Shown: in pieces, positions 15,966-24,487 of the stretch
Layout: the number at the start of each line of letters is the position of its first letter
Position numbering within the stretch: the stretch's first letter is position 1
From: GCA-2705995 sp048267965
GTDB lineage: Bacteria > Bacteroidota > Bacteroidia > Flavobacteriales_G > Salibacteraceae
Direction: 5' to 3'
DNA: 64,000 bases
Assembly (NCBI GenBank): GCA_048267965.1
Contig: JBLWWK010000001.1
Location: 620,001-684,000 of the forward strand
The notes under the pieces: model-generated
What the model was told of the DNA's origin: nothing
Database searches by the model: none
The model's input: only the letters and a program-made list of their open reading frames with translations
Program-made: the position numbers and the translations under genes

Positions 15966-16580
15966 TCAGAGTTTTCTTTTCAGTTTACTGAGCCACTGGG
16001 GTGAAATACCCAAAAAATCTGCAATGTATTTAGAAGGAACCGTTCTCAACAATTCGGGGTAAGTCTTCTGCAAGAAAAAGAACATTTCTTCGCTGTTTAA
16101 TCCGATTAAAAAGGTGCGAAGGGTGTTTTTTTCTAAAAGCGATTCGATACCGATTTTTTGAATTTCTTCACCAAATTGAGGATGAGATAGCAATTGGTGA
16201 TAAGCAATGTGATTAATTTCTACCACATCGCTATTGGTAAACGTTTTAACATGGTAGTTAGAAGGTGTTTGATAGTATAAAGAATCGGCTACAGCTGCAA
16301 TTGAGTGATATTCAGGAGTAAAAAAGTTAATAGCGCGTTCGTTACCAGAGTGCGGGTTTACATGAAGAGAAACTGCGCCACCACGTAAAATTAAAAACAG
16401 TGATTTTACTACTTGGTTATAGGGCAGTAACGTATGCTGACTTGGAACTTGGTGGGTTTTCCCATTTTCTTTTAGGTAGTTAATCAGTTCTAACGAAAGA
16501 GCAGTGGGTTCATCGCTTTTTCTTGGTTCATTTTGTGGCTGAAAGTAGCGAAAAGAATGAAAACACTTGTTTTTCATCAT
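15966..16580 (-). CDS. Crp/Fnr-family transcriptional regulator
   Basis: The 204-residue protein has an N-terminal cyclic-nucleotide-binding-like beta barrel (about 30-150, LLPYNQVVKSLFLILRGGAVSL) and a short C-terminal helix-turn-helix (VPSKYIADFLGISPQWLSKLKRKL). There are no Fnr-type cysteine clusters and the cAMP-contact residues are not clear, so the signal is unknown. A 29-bp repeat containing GGTTCCTACC lies 21 bp before its start; the same repeat lies upstream of the second Crp/Fnr gene at 22432. Confidence 0.9.
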   Translation of the reverse strand: MMKNKCFHSFRYFQPQNEPRKSDEPTALSLELINYLKENGKTHQVPSQHTLLPYNQVVKSLFLILRGGAVSLHVNPHSGNERAINFFTPEYHSIAAVADSLYYQTPSNYHVKTFTNSDVVEINHIAYHQLLSHPQFGEEIQKIGIESLLEKNTLRTFLIGLNSEEMFFFLQKTYPELLRTVPSKYIADFLGISPQWLSKLKRKL

Positions 16581-16600
16581 CCATGAAAGGTATGGAAGAG

Positions 16601-16629
16601 AGAGTTTACGGTTCCTACCGATATAAAAA
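16601..16629. repeat. 29-bp repeat, copy 1, upstream of a Crp/Fnr gene
   Basis: It starts AGAGTTTACGG, contains GGTTCCTACCGAT (16610-16622) and ends ATATAAAAA. It is identical over 29 bp to 22529-22557. Weak similarity (A-rich, then AAAAAAGG) continues for ~15 bp. Confidence 0.85.
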
Positions 16630-16670
16630 ACAGAAAAAAGGGGTAAGCAGTTAGCGGTTAAAAAGACGAG

Positions 16671-17744
16671 TTACTGATTTGTTTTTTGAACAATGTAACC
16701 CGCAATATCGGTGTAGTTGTATCGATTGGCTAAATCGAGAGGTGTGTCGCCTTCGTAGGTAGTTAAATCTAGGCGCGCTCCAGCATCAATTAAAATTTTG
16801 GCAGCTTCGGTGTTTCCGTGCCAAATAGCATCGTGCAGCGGTGTATACCCATTATTTAACCCTTGATCGTTGATGTATTTTTGTGCATTTGGATGGTTAA
16901 CCAGCATTTTCATAATTTCTGAATTGCCCATGTAACCTGCTTTGTGAAAAGCAATTGCATTCATTAAATACCCGCGTTGACCAATATCTGCGCCTTTTTC
17001 TAAGAGTAATTTCACAATGTTGGGGTAGTTGTTTCTTGCCGCTACAAGTAACGGAGAATGTTGATCGTTTCCGCTGCCAGTAACGTACGATTGGGTGTTT
17101 ACAGGGTGGCCCATTTTTATGAGCGACTCTACTTGTGCGTATTTTTCTTTTTCGGTTAAAGAAGGGTTAATCACGGCTTGATAAATTGCTTGATTTTCCA
17201 TCTTTTGGGTTAATTCTGCCTCATAATCTTCGAAAATTTCTGTGAGAGCTGCGTAGCGTCTTTTTTCATCTTCTGTTAGGTTTTTATCGAAACCGCCTAC
17301 CATTTTTTGAGCTGTAACTCCGCTTGGTGTTGTAGCAAATAGGTTAATGTCTTCGGCTTTTAATAGCTCTTTTATGTTTTCTGGTTTGCTGTACCAAGCC
17401 GCCACCATAAGAGGCGTGTGGCCAGCGTGAGGTGTGCGCAGATTTACAAAAGCTCCGCGGTTAATAAGCAACGCAACCATAGAAGGGTTGTTGCCATGTG
17501 CAGCGAGGTGAAGTGGTGAGTTTCCCATGGTAGGATCCAATTGATTTATATCGGCACCTGCATCTAACAATTCGATAACGGCTGTTTCGCTGCCCGATAA
17601 AATGGCTTTGTGCAATTCTGGAAGCGGAGCTGAATTAGCATGAGAATTTAGAATGTTTTTTGGGGTGTTAACTTGGTCAGAAGCGGTTCCTACACAAGAG
17701 GTTATGGCTAGAGTAGATAAAAGGATAAGTAAATAGATTTTCAT
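16671..17744 (-). CDS. Ankyrin-repeat lipoprotein
   Basis: The 357-residue protein has a lipoprotein signal (MKIYLLILLSTLAITSC, lipobox Cys17). About six ankyrin repeats follow in two blocks: residues ~45-150 (MGNSPLHLAAHGNNPSMVALLINRG, GHTPLMVAAWYSKPENIKELL) and ~220-350 (HSPLLVAARNNYPNIVKLLLEKGAD, GYTPLHDAIWHGNTEAAKILIDAGA, GDTPLDLANRYN). It likely mediates protein contacts at the periplasmic face of a membrane. A hairpin terminator separates it from the upstream aldo/keto-reductase operon, so it is a separate unit. Confidence 0.88.
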   Translation of the reverse strand: MKIYLLILLSTLAITSCVGTASDQVNTPKNILNSHANSAPLPELHKAILSGSETAVIELLDAGADINQLDPTMGNSPLHLAAHGNNPSMVALLINRGAFVNLRTPHAGHTPLMVAAWYSKPENIKELLKAEDINLFATTPSGVTAQKMVGGFDKNLTEDEKRRYAALTEIFEDYEAELTQKMENQAIYQAVINPSLTEKEKYAQVESLIKMGHPVNTQSYVTGSGNDQHSPLLVAARNNYPNIVKLLLEKGADIGQRGYLMNAIAFHKAGYMGNSEIMKMLVNHPNAQKYINDQGLNNGYTPLHDAIWHGNTEAAKILIDAGARLDLTTYEGDTPLDLANRYNYTDIAGYIVQKTNQ

Positions 17745-17765
17745 GTTGTTTTTGTTGATTGGGGA

Positions 17766-17796
17766 AAGAAGAGCGGCTTTTGAAACCGCTCTTCTT
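17766..17796 (-). terminator. Terminator of the DJ-1/MFS/LLM/AKR operon
   Basis: AAGAAGAGCGG (17766-17776) pairs with CCGCTCTTCTT (17786-17796) over a 9-nt loop. On the minus strand it begins 6 bp after the aldo/keto reductase stop and is followed by TTT. Confidence 0.8.
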
Positions 17797-17802
17797 GAAA
17801 TG

Positions 17803-18786
17803 TTATTTTAGTTTTTCTACCAGCTGTTGAACGTTGGCTTTGTCTTCTGCAGAGAGTTGTAAATGCATGGCAGCAGCATTAGATTCTACCTGCTGCGCGT
17901 TACGTGCTCCGGCTAAGGTGATGGTTATAGCGGGCTGATTCATGGTCCAATTAAGTACCAATTGAGCGAGCGACACCTTGTTTTTACTGGCAATTTCTTC
18001 GAGTTGGTTAAGAACATTCTCCACTTTTTTGAGGTCGAATTGTTGAAAGTAACCATTTCGGTGGTCGCCTTCTTTAAGTTGACCGTCTTTGAAATATTTG
18101 CCTGTAAGTAAACCGCGTTCCATTGGGCTGTAGGCAATTAAACTCATGTTGTTTTCGAGAGCATACGGAACTAAATCTTGTTCGATGTTGCGTTGTAACA
18201 TGCTGTAAGGTATTTGGTTAGATGTAAGGGGTAATGTTTGAGCTGCTTCTTTTAGCTGCTCTACGTTATAGTTGCAAACAGCGGCTGCTCTAATTTTTCC
18301 TTGCTCGATTAATCGTTCCATGGCTTCCATGGTTTCACTAATGGGCGTGGTTTTATCGGGCCAATGCAATTGCAGTAAGTCGATGTAGTCGGTTCCTAAC
18401 CGCTGTAGCCCTTCTTCTACTTCTTTAATTACGTTTTCTTTAGCTCCGTATTTGTAAATTGGGTATTGCTTTCCGTTTTCTTCTGCATCAAAAAAGTAAT
18501 CGCCTTTTCCGTTGGTGCTTCCGTCCCATACTAAGCCAAATTTGTTTAAGATTTGAATTTTGCTTCGGTCTTTGCCTTTTAGGGCTTTACCAATAAGTTC
18601 TTCACTTTTTCCTAAACCGTAAAGCGGAGCAGTGTCTAGGGTAGTTATACCATTGGCCAATGCGGCTTCAATAGCTTCTAAAGAGTCTTTTTCTTCGTTT
18701 CCTGCCCACATGGTTCCGCCAATGGCGAATGCACCAAATGCAATAGGAGTAACGTTAATTTCTGTGTTGCCTAATTTTCTTGTCAT
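17803..18786 (-). CDS. Aldo/keto reductase
   Basis: This 327-residue NADPH-dependent (beta/alpha)8 reductase has the catalytic tetrad Asp51, Tyr56 (DTAPLYG), Lys82 (ILNKFGLVW) and His141 (LLQLHWPD). It is of the YajO/YeaE-like class that reduces aldehydes. It is last in an operon with an LLM-type oxidoreductase, an MFS exporter and a DJ-1-family protein; together these suggest handling of reactive carbonyls or other electrophiles (inference). Confidence 0.93.
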   Translation of the reverse strand: MTRKLGNTEINVTPIAFGAFAIGGTMWAGNEEKDSLEAIEAALANGITTLDTAPLYGLGKSEELIGKALKGKDRSKIQILNKFGLVWDGSTNGKGDYFFDAEENGKQYPIYKYGAKENVIKEVEEGLQRLGTDYIDLLQLHWPDKTTPISETMEAMERLIEQGKIRAAAVCNYNVEQLKEAAQTLPLTSNQIPYSMLQRNIEQDLVPYALENNMSLIAYSPMERGLLTGKYFKDGQLKEGDHRNGYFQQFDLKKVENVLNQLEEIASKNKVSLAQLVLNWTMNQPAITITLAGARNAQQVESNAAAMHLQLSAEDKANVQQLVEKLK

Positions 18787-18793
18787 TGTAGTT

Positions 18794-19780
18794 TTACTTA
18801 ATACAGTTTTTCATTTCGTTTTTGAAATGGGGTAGCACCACTTCGCCCAATTGTTGAATAGCTTCTTCAACAGGCGTTTCTGATTTTCTTAAATGAATGG
18901 CGATATGTGCTACGCCCGCTTCTTGGTAGCTGTTAAATAGTTCTGTGGCGTTGTTGATACCCACAGAGCCTCCGAATCTCCCGGGCTGAAAAGCAGCATT
19001 GGGATCTTTGGTTAAGTTGAGGTGGAATGCGGTTAGGTAGGGTTTGTCTGGCTGGTTTTGATCGAATAATTCGTTTTTCCAGTTGAGCACCATTTGTCGA
19101 GTTTCAGGTACCGGACGAGGATAGTTAAACCAGCCATTAGCGTTTTGGGCAATCCACTCCATAGATTGTTGAGCTCTGCCAGCAACAATCCACGGTATAG
19201 AATTTTGAGGTTTAGGATAAACCTGTTGCTGATCACTTAAATTGGGGTAATACTGTTGCAAATTGTGATCGCTTTTCCAAGCTTCGTTTACCACCTCGAA
19301 ATGATGGCGAAAGAGTTGATCTCTGTTTTTAAAATCAACTCCTAAAACAGGAAATTCTAACGGCCTATCTCCTAATCCAACTCCAGCTAATAGTCGGCTG
19401 TTAGATACGTTTTCGATGGTGGCTAAGCCTTTTGCTAGGGTAACCGGATGGTGCAAAGGCAAAACAATTGCAGCGGTTCCTAACAATACATTTTCAGTAA
19501 TGCCGGCTAAGTAGCCGAGGTAACTTAACGTATCGAAAAGTTGCGCGGCATCGCCAAAATTGGGATCGTACACAGGCACCTCACGCAACCAAAGAGTATT
19601 AAACCCAAGTTGATCTGCAAGTTGAGCTCGTTTAGCATGTTGCCGCATGTTGGGCACACCAAATGGACGGCCATCTGCTTTTCGCTGTTGATCGCCAACT
19701 AACGACCAATCGTTATCGAGCGGAAACTCTAAACCGATGGTCATTCTTCCTGGGTGATGCAGTTTGCAAATCGTTTTCAT
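18794..19780 (-). CDS. LLM-class flavin-dependent oxidoreductase (bacterial luciferase-like)
   Basis: The 328-residue protein matches the luciferase-like monooxygenase family, subgroup with RMTIGLEFPLDNDWS near the N-terminus, then LADQLGFNTLWLREVPVYDPNFGDAAQLFDTLSYLGYLAG and ENVLLGTAAIVLPLHHPVTLAKGLATIENVSNSRLLAGVGLGD. It probably uses FMNH2 from a partner reductase to oxidise a small molecule. It overlaps the MFS gene by 4 bp and sits 7 bp from the AKR gene, so it is tightly co-expressed. Confidence 0.9.
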   Translation of the reverse strand: MKTICKLHHPGRMTIGLEFPLDNDWSLVGDQQRKADGRPFGVPNMRQHAKRAQLADQLGFNTLWLREVPVYDPNFGDAAQLFDTLSYLGYLAGITENVLLGTAAIVLPLHHPVTLAKGLATIENVSNSRLLAGVGLGDRPLEFPVLGVDFKNRDQLFRHHFEVVNEAWKSDHNLQQYYPNLSDQQQVYPKPQNSIPWIVAGRAQQSMEWIAQNANGWFNYPRPVPETRQMVLNWKNELFDQNQPDKPYLTAFHLNLTKDPNAAFQPGRFGGSVGINNATELFNSYQEAGVAHIAIHLRKSETPVEEAIQQLGEVVLPHFKNEMKNCIK

Positions 19781-20985
19781 GATTGTTCTCTTTTGTGACT
19801 AAAAATGGTGAGTACAAAACCAATGAGCACTAAAACGGATCCTACCCAAGGTGTAGCGCCAACGCCCATTGATGATACAATTACGTAACCGCCAATGGTA
19901 GAGCCAATGGCTATGCCCACGTTAAAAGCTGCAATGTTGAGAGCAGAGGCTACATCTTCGGTTCCTGGGGCATATTTTTCGGCCATTTGCACAATGTATA
20001 GCTGCAATGCGGGCACGTTAGAAAAGGCCAAAATTCCCATGAAGAAAAGCGTTACTACAGCAGCAATTTTAAAAGGTGCGGTAAAGAACAAAATCAACAG
20101 TACTATGGCTTGTAGCACAAACATGTACATTAAGGCTTTGCTGGGTTTTTTGTTAGAAACTTTACCACCAATTACGTTTCCTACGGCTATGGCAATTCCG
20201 TAAATAAGCAAGAGTAAACTGGTCATGTTAGCAGAAAAACCCGTTACGTTTTCGAGCAATGGCGCTAGGTAAGTAAAGGTTACAAATGTGCCTCCATAGC
20301 CCAAGGCTGTGATGGCTAAAACCAAAAGAACAGAAGGCTTTTTCAGCACTTTAAGTTGATCTTTTAATTGCAGAGGTTGGCCCGTTTTAATGCTAGAAGG
20401 AACCAAAAAAATACTGGCAATTGCGCCAATAGCTCCTAAAATAGCTACCCCTATAAAAGTGGCTCTCCACCCAAAGTTTTGCCCAATGAAAGTGCCCAAC
20501 GGAACACCGGTAACAATGGCTACGGTTAAACCCGCAAACATGATGGAAATGGCAGAGGCTCTTTTATCGGAAGGAACCAAACTGGCTGCGATAGTAGAGC
20601 CAATCGAGAAATAAACTCCGTGTGCAAAACCAGTTAATATGCGCGAGAAAATCAGTAATTCAAAAGTAGGAGCCATTGCGGCTAATCCGTTACCAAGAAT
20701 GAAGAGCAGCATTATGCCCAATAAAAGTTGCTTGCGCGGAATTTTACCTGTTAAAGCCGTTAAAATGGGCGCTCCAATAGCCACGCCAGCAGCATATAAA
20801 CTCACTAGTAATCCGGCAGAAGAAATACTGATAGACAAATCGGAAGCAACTGTTGGCAATAAGCCAACAATTACAAACTCGGTAGTTCCAATAGCAAAAG
20901 CACTAATTGTTAATGCCCAAAGAGCGGCAGGTAAGCTTTTACTTTTTGTTTGTTCTTTAGCCAAGGTTGCTGTTGTGCTACTCAT
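19777..20985 (-). CDS. MFS transporter (sugar-efflux / arabinose-efflux type, drug:H+ antiporter-like)
   Basis: The 402-residue protein has 12 predicted membrane segments. The N-terminal half contains FAIGTTEFVIVGLLPTVASDLSIS, typical of the AraJ/YdhP/PbuE-like group, and motif A-like TGKIPRKQLLLG after helix 2. It likely exports a small compound. It overlaps both neighbours (4 bp with LLM; stop/start at 20985 with the DJ-1 gene), so it lies mid-operon. Confidence 0.93.
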   Translation of the reverse strand: MSSTTATLAKEQTKSKSLPAALWALTISAFAIGTTEFVIVGLLPTVASDLSISISSAGLLVSLYAAGVAIGAPILTALTGKIPRKQLLLGIMLLFILGNGLAAMAPTFELLIFSRILTGFAHGVYFSIGSTIAASLVPSDKRASAISIMFAGLTVAIVTGVPLGTFIGQNFGWRATFIGVAILGAIGAIASIFLVPSSIKTGQPLQLKDQLKVLKKPSVLLVLAITALGYGGTFVTFTYLAPLLENVTGFSANMTSLLLLIYGIAIAVGNVIGGKVSNKKPSKALMYMFVLQAIVLLILFFTAPFKIAAVVTLFFMGILAFSNVPALQLYIVQMAEKYAPGTEDVASALNIAAFNVGIAIGSTIGGYVIVSSMGVGATPWVGSVLVLIGFVLTIFSHKREQS

Positions 20986-21728
20986 TACTTCAGGCTATTG
21001 ATTAAGGTTACTATTTCAGTGGCCACTTTGTGAGCAGAAGCAGGGTTTTGGCCTGTAACCAAGCGTTGGTCTACAGAAACCATTTCGGTGAAATTAGCTC
21101 CCTTGCGAATAAGTGCACCGCGATTTAACAACTCATCTTCTAACGAGAACGGAACTACCTCTTCTAGTTTTACGGTAATTTCTTCTTGGTTGGTGAAACC
21201 ACTTACTTCTTTACCGGCTACTAAATATTCGCCATTAGAAAGTTGAATGTTTAACAAGCCAGAAGGGCCGTGGCAAACGGCACCTACAATACCGTTGTTT
21301 TCGTAAATTTTTTGAGCAAGGGTAGAAAGCTCTTCGTTATTAGGAAAATCCCACATGGTACCGTGTCCGCCAGCATAATAAATAACAGAATAATCTTGGT
21401 AGTTTACCTCGCTGGGAGTTAGGGTGTTTTTCAGTTTCTTCTGAAAATCTTTGTCGGTCCAATATTTTTTATTGGTTGTATCTTCTAAATCGAAACCATC
21501 TACTGGGGGCAAACCTCCTTTGGTACTCACCAAATCAATTTGGTAACCGGCTTCTTCAAACACTGCGTAAGCATGCGTTACTTCACTTAAATAATAACCC
21601 GTTGTTTTTCCAGTATTTCCTAGTTCTTGGTGACTAGAAAGCACCATTAATACTTTGGTAGAATTAGTTTTTTCTGCGTGGAGAGTGGTTCCTATTAAAA
21701 GGGAAATAAAAAGACTTATTAGTTTCAT
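20985..21728 (-). CDS. DJ-1/PfpI family protein, exported (Hsp31-like glyoxalase/amidotransferase fold)
   Basis: About 247 residues with the start at ATG 21728 (the longer frame from 21797 lacks a sensible N-terminus). The signal peptide is MKLISLFISLLIGTTLHAE. The nucleophile elbow reads GAVCHGPSG, with His next to Cys as in class I glutamine-amidotransferase-like DJ-1 proteins. YAGGHGTMWDFPNN matches the conserved GGHG of Hsp31/YhbO relatives. These proteins deglycate or detoxify methylglyoxal or act as chaperones; export to the periplasm is notable. It is first gene of the operon, downstream of a Crp-type palindrome. Confidence 0.9.
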   Translation of the reverse strand: MKLISLFISLLIGTTLHAEKTNSTKVLMVLSSHQELGNTGKTTGYYLSEVTHAYAVFEEAGYQIDLVSTKGGLPPVDGFDLEDTTNKKYWTDKDFQKKLKNTLTPSEVNYQDYSVIYYAGGHGTMWDFPNNEELSTLAQKIYENNGIVGAVCHGPSGLLNIQLSNGEYLVAGKEVSGFTNQEEITVKLEEVVPFSLEDELLNRGALIRKGANFTEMVSVDQRLVTGQNPASAHKVATEIVTLINSLK

Positions 21729-21780
21729 GGATTGTAATTTTAAATTGCTGATGCAAATGTCTAGCAACCATGAAACCTCT

Positions 21781-21844
21781 GCGAGGATGTACCTCACAGC
21801 TTTTGAGTGATGCGTATCAACGCAAGAATGTGATGTACATCACA
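21781..21844. promoter_or_regulatory. Crp/Fnr-type palindrome with two weaker related palindromes
   Basis: TGTGATGTACATCACA (21829-21844) is a perfect palindrome with the TGTGA-N6-TCACA layout of Crp sites. GAGGATGTACCTC (21783-21795) and TGATGCGTATCA (21808-21819) are weaker palindromes spaced about 23-25 bp, roughly two helical turns, centre to centre. The group lies between the 3' end of a Crp/Fnr-type gene and the DJ-1 gene start, so it probably controls the DJ-1/MFS/LLM/AKR operon. Confidence 0.75.
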
Positions 21845-21856
21845 CAAGCCAATTTA

Positions 21857-22432
21857 CTAAAGTCTGCTGAGCGTTTCGCGCGAAACGCCCAAGTAAGAAG
21901 CCAGCAGTTTTTTAGGAACGCGCTGTATTAAATGCGGCATTTTTTGAATTATTTCTTCGTAGCGTTCTTCGGCCGTTTGGGTGAGCAACGATAAAACGCG
22001 TTGTTGCAAATGAATGTAGCCAATGTTCGATTTTATCCGCCAAAAATTAGCCATAGAAGGAACCTCTGCCGCCAAGTTTTCACGATCGGTAAACGATAGG
22101 GCGAAAAAAGTAGAATCTTCGATGCAATCTACTGTGATGTTTGATGGAGTTTGAAATTGATAAGCTTGGTAATCGCTTATCCAATAGTTTTCCATGCCAA
22201 AACGCAAAATGTGCTCTTTGCCTTTGTTGTCGATAGCATACGATTTTACTAAACCATCAATGATCCAAAATTCGTGGTGAACCAACTGACCTTCTTGTAT
22301 AAGAAAGTGGTGCTTTTTTAAATGGCGTAAATGAAACTTAGACGAAACGGTTTTCCATTCATCATCGGTAAGTGGGGCAATTTCTTCGATGTGGTTTCTG
22401 AGTTTTAAATACGCATCATCCATTTTGGGCAA
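21857..22432 (-). CDS. Crp/Fnr-family transcriptional regulator
   Basis: The 191-residue protein has an effector-binding barrel (LRHLKKHHFLIQEGQLVHHEFWIIDGLVKSYAID) and a C-terminal helix-turn-helix (RVPKKLLASYLGVSRETLSRL). It ends directly at the recognition helix, as in many Bacteroidota single-domain Crp relatives. It lies just upstream of the electrophile-type operon and the palindromes at 21781-21844, its likely targets. The signal is unknown. A 29-bp repeat lies about 97 bp before its start. Confidence 0.92.
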   Translation of the reverse strand: MPKMDDAYLKLRNHIEEIAPLTDDEWKTVSSKFHLRHLKKHHFLIQEGQLVHHEFWIIDGLVKSYAIDNKGKEHILRFGMENYWISDYQAYQFQTPSNITVDCIEDSTFFALSFTDRENLAAEVPSMANFWRIKSNIGYIHLQQRVLSLLTQTAEERYEEIIQKMPHLIQRVPKKLLASYLGVSRETLSRL

Positions 22433-22528
22433 GAGTTGAGACTAGGCTACAAAAATAAACTTTCAGCCATCTGCGTATGTAATAACATTGTTATTGTAAG
22501 CTGTTAAACTGTCGAATATTGGTTCGAT

Positions 22529-22557
22529 AGAGTTTACGGTTCCTACCGATATAAAAA
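22529..22557. repeat. 29-bp repeat, copy 2, between divergent crp-like and lipoprotein genes
   Basis: Identical over 29 bp to 16601-16629 and includes GGTTCCTACC at 22538-22547. Both copies lie upstream of Crp/Fnr genes and in the same orientation. Confidence 0.85.
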
Positions 22558-22647
22558 CCCAAAAAAGGATGAGAAACCCGTTAATTGACTTAAAAATACG
22601 TCAATTGCCCCATTGATAAAACCGAGCGTGCTAGGTTCTTTTGTAGC

Positions 22648-24486
22648 ATGAAAATGAACCAACTACCCTCATGGCCCTTTTTAATGATTTTGATCTTTTT
22701 CTTGATTTCTTGCCAAAAAGAAGAGAAAGATGCTCGTACTGCGGGCAACAATAGCTTTAGGCAGCTAATTCCTATTTCTGATTTTGCAGCGGCAAGCACC
22801 ATTAACGTGAGTAAAAACGGCAAATACATGGTGTTTAGTAAGGCAAAATCGAGCAGCGGATTTACGCATTATTACTCTAAAGATGGAGGCGAAACGGTAC
22901 AAGAATTTGAGCTGGTAGTCTCTAGCTATAACCCTTACGGAGCTTTTAATACCAATATTAGCAACAACGGATTAATTGTAGCAGGGCAAAAAGGCGTATA
23001 CGATTTAAACAATCTTCTTTACGGTGGTGGGGCTAATTATTCGGCTTTGGCAGTTACAGAATCGGGGAAGATGGTAGAAGTGCAAACCGATGGAGCCAAC
23101 GGACTCACATTTTTTCTCAATAACAACGGAACGCTGGTAAATACGGGTGTTCAGCTCACAATGGATAAAGCGTTTTTTGTGGGAGCTTCTCAAGAAAAAC
23201 TCGGTTTTTTTGATCACGAAAACAAAACCATTGCTGAGTTCGATGTAAATACACAAACCTATTCTTCTGCAACCTTATCGCTCGATTATTCTGCAATTGG
23301 CGGCTTTGGCCAAATCGAAGGCAGCATTAAAACTGCTTATCATAACGGTTATTTTGCGTATGCAAAAAGCGAAGGTTTGCTCATAATTGCGCCCGACCAA
23401 TCGGTTACCTACTATAATTATCCACATGTTGGTGCCAGCTATCTCAATACCGTTCAGTTAGCCTTGTTTGAAGATGTAGCTTACGTTTTACTAGCCGATG
23501 GAAAAGTGTACAAAGCAGAAAATGGTGCAATAACTGAGCAAGATTTTCAATTTCCTATTCATGTAGAAGGAACCACAAGATACACCCAGGGGTTTTTAGA
23601 AGGAGCCGATCGATTGCGCAGCGGAATAATCAAAACCGTAGGAACATTTAGCAATTATTTGCCTTTATCGATGGACTATGCGTATCCGGGCTATGCCATG
23701 TTTGAAAAAACTTTTCTCATTGGCGATTACGCACTCACCGAAGATAAAATTTACCATGTTTCAGTAGGAGCTTACTATCCATCTCCCATGGGCAATATTG
23801 TGAATGTTTTTAACGAATCTGGCAGAAGCATTGCCTTTGCAGATAATGGTGTTTTTACCTCCCCCAACGGAAAAGATTGGCAGCTGGCCAATTCGACTAC
23901 TCCGCCTTTAGAATTGGTAACAAAGGGCAAAGATGGTGTGTACCATGGTTTAGATATTCTGAAAACATCTTATCAATCTCCGGGTGGTGGAGCCATAACC
24001 CGATCGGTAGAAATGGTGGCTTATACTTCTTCTAACGGAACCGATTGGCAAAAAGTAGAAGGCTCTGAAACCAATAAAGCAGGAAGTGGGCCTTCGTTAA
24101 TTGCATCAGATGGCATTGTGTATACTTACAACGATAATGTAGATGGTGGCGAAGCTTTTCTGAGCAGAGATTATGGCGTTACTTGGAACGAGGGCATTGT
24201 AAATAATGTATTTACTAGCAGCGGAAATCCGGTTCCTTCAGGATTTAAAACCAGTGAATTTGAACTTTCGAATGGCGCATTTTTATGGATAGATTTTGAG
24301 TTTGACGGTGAAATGTTATTGAGAAAATGCAGTCAATCTACCGGAGGATGCTCAGAAGAAAAGAGCACACCAGCCTTTAATACGCTCGATATGTATCAGT
24401 TCGAAAAAGAGATTACGCTATCGAATAACGATGAGTTGGTTCTCACCACCATTGATGGAATTTACGTGTCGAATTCAATGCGATAG
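22648..24486 (+). CDS. Lipoprotein with beta-propeller / sialidase-like repeats, unknown function
   Basis: The 612-residue protein has an N-terminal lipoprotein signal (MKMNQLPSWPFLMILIFFLISC). The body is a series of ~60-80-residue repeats with aromatic and Asp motifs such as NISNNGLIVAGQKGVYD, YYSKDGGETVQEF, TSSNGTDWQKVEG and LSRDYGVTWNEGI. The latter resemble BNR/Asp-box strands (S-x-D-x-G-x-T-W) of photosynthesis-stability or sialidase-like propellers. It is probably a surface or periplasmic binding scaffold. The next gene starts 1 bp after its stop, so they are co-expressed. No catalytic motif is seen. Confidence 0.75.
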   Translation: MKMNQLPSWPFLMILIFFLISCQKEEKDARTAGNNSFRQLIPISDFAAASTINVSKNGKYMVFSKAKSSSGFTHYYSKDGGETVQEFELVVSSYNPYGAFNTNISNNGLIVAGQKGVYDLNNLLYGGGANYSALAVTESGKMVEVQTDGANGLTFFLNNNGTLVNTGVQLTMDKAFFVGASQEKLGFFDHENKTIAEFDVNTQTYSSATLSLDYSAIGGFGQIEGSIKTAYHNGYFAYAKSEGLLIIAPDQSVTYYNYPHVGASYLNTVQLALFEDVAYVLLADGKVYKAENGAITEQDFQFPIHVEGTTRYTQGFLEGADRLRSGIIKTVGTFSNYLPLSMDYAYPGYAMFEKTFLIGDYALTEDKIYHVSVGAYYPSPMGNIVNVFNESGRSIAFADNGVFTSPNGKDWQLANSTTPPLELVTKGKDGVYHGLDILKTSYQSPGGGAITRSVEMVAYTSSNGTDWQKVEGSETNKAGSGPSLIASDGIVYTYNDNVDGGEAFLSRDYGVTWNEGIVNNVFTSSGNPVPSGFKTSEFELSNGAFLWIDFEFDGEMLLRKCSQSTGGCSEEKSTPAFNTLDMYQFEKEITLSNNDELVLTTIDGIYVSNSMR

Positions 24487-24487
24487 T

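Noticed and set aside
20639..21001. Plus-strand frames across the MFS gene
   Set aside because: Shadow frames of a strongly supported membrane protein; no start context or homology.
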